A DNA stretch of 64,000 bases from Liolophura sinensis (taxonomy: Eukaryota; Mollusca; Polyplacophora; Chitonida; Chitonidae). The stretch is taken from contig NC_088305.1 of assembly GCF_032854445.1 (NCBI RefSeq), positions 32,755,726 to 32,819,725 on the forward strand, read 5' to 3'. The translations under genes and the position numbers were made by a program. The notes under the pieces were generated by a model. The model was not told the DNA's origin and made no database searches. It saw nothing but the letters and a program-made list of their open reading frames with translations. Of the stretch, positions 63,854 through 64,000 are shown piece after piece (the stretch's first letter is position 1; every line of letters starts with the position of its first letter).

Positions 63854-64000
63854 GTAATACACTACTTGTGTTGTTTCACTGAAAGGTAGTTATCGGTGGA
63901 AGCACAATGGCAACTACATCGATATATCTTGTCCTTAGCATTAGTATGTTAAAGACTCTAAAACACTTTCCTTTCGCTTGGGTATAAACACTGTATTTGT

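Larger units (their letters stand above)
43110..63882 (+). repeat. Tandem host/LINE unit 3, interrupted by Polinton C
   Basis: This is the third unit: LINE copy 3, SINE fragment 46187-46354, exon b 46852, then a truncated SINE that contains Polinton C, then exon-a remnant 62161, Tc1 relic 62690-63125 and exon d 63755. After exon d, the intron here continues as CACTGAAAGGTAGTTATCGG instead of entering another LINE, so this is the native right border of the array. Confidence 0.78.

Overview
The window looks like an animal genome, most likely a mollusc. The evidence is intron-separated coding exons with GT..AG borders, tRNA-derived SINEs, LINEs, Tc1-like relics, and a dispersed repeat ending in GACGTTAAACCCC with a CACT repeat, a tail I associate with gastropod and bivalve genomes (from memory, unchecked). 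No rRNA, CRISPR or bacterial operon was seen.

Three copies of one Polinton/Maverick (large virus-like DNA transposon) lie in the same orientation. Copy A (1-7946) enters from the left edge. Copy B (about 18927-28256) is 5' truncated with an internal deletion. Copy C (47147-61887) is complete end to end, with 77-bp terminal inverted repeats and a 5-bp target duplication, and sits inside a SINE. Gene order in C: a small Cys-rich ORF and protein-primed PolB (+); then on the minus strand retroviral-type integrase, four small conserved ORFs, FtsK/A32-type packaging ATPase and double-jelly-roll major capsid protein (MCP); then D (+, coiled coil with hydrophobic tail), X (-, conserved ~420 aa), E (+, candidate minor capsid), F (+) and G (+). 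D-G and X are my labels. Integrase, ATPase and the small minus-strand ORFs are open in C; PolB, MCP, D, X, E and F carry stops, frameshifts or deletions. All B genes and nearly all A genes are broken.

The DNA around them is a host locus (+ strand) of 99-bp, phase-0 exons that each encode exactly one 33-residue ankyrin repeat. Eight such exons were found, plus four 22-bp remnants of another. A 6.2-6.4 kb unit (LINE 3' part, SINE, ankyrin exon b, exon-a remnant, Tc1 relic, ankyrin exon d) is repeated three times from 30532 to about 63882; Polinton C sits in the third unit. A second, older LINE lies on the minus strand at about 8575-10400.

The most interesting points are the nested and independent Polinton insertions into an ankyrin array, nonsense codons shared by B and C but not A (suggesting spread of already defective elements), very compact virus-like gene overlaps, local domain replacement in D and F, an overlooked Cys-rich ORF beside PolB, and a tandem duplication whose junction lies inside a LINE.
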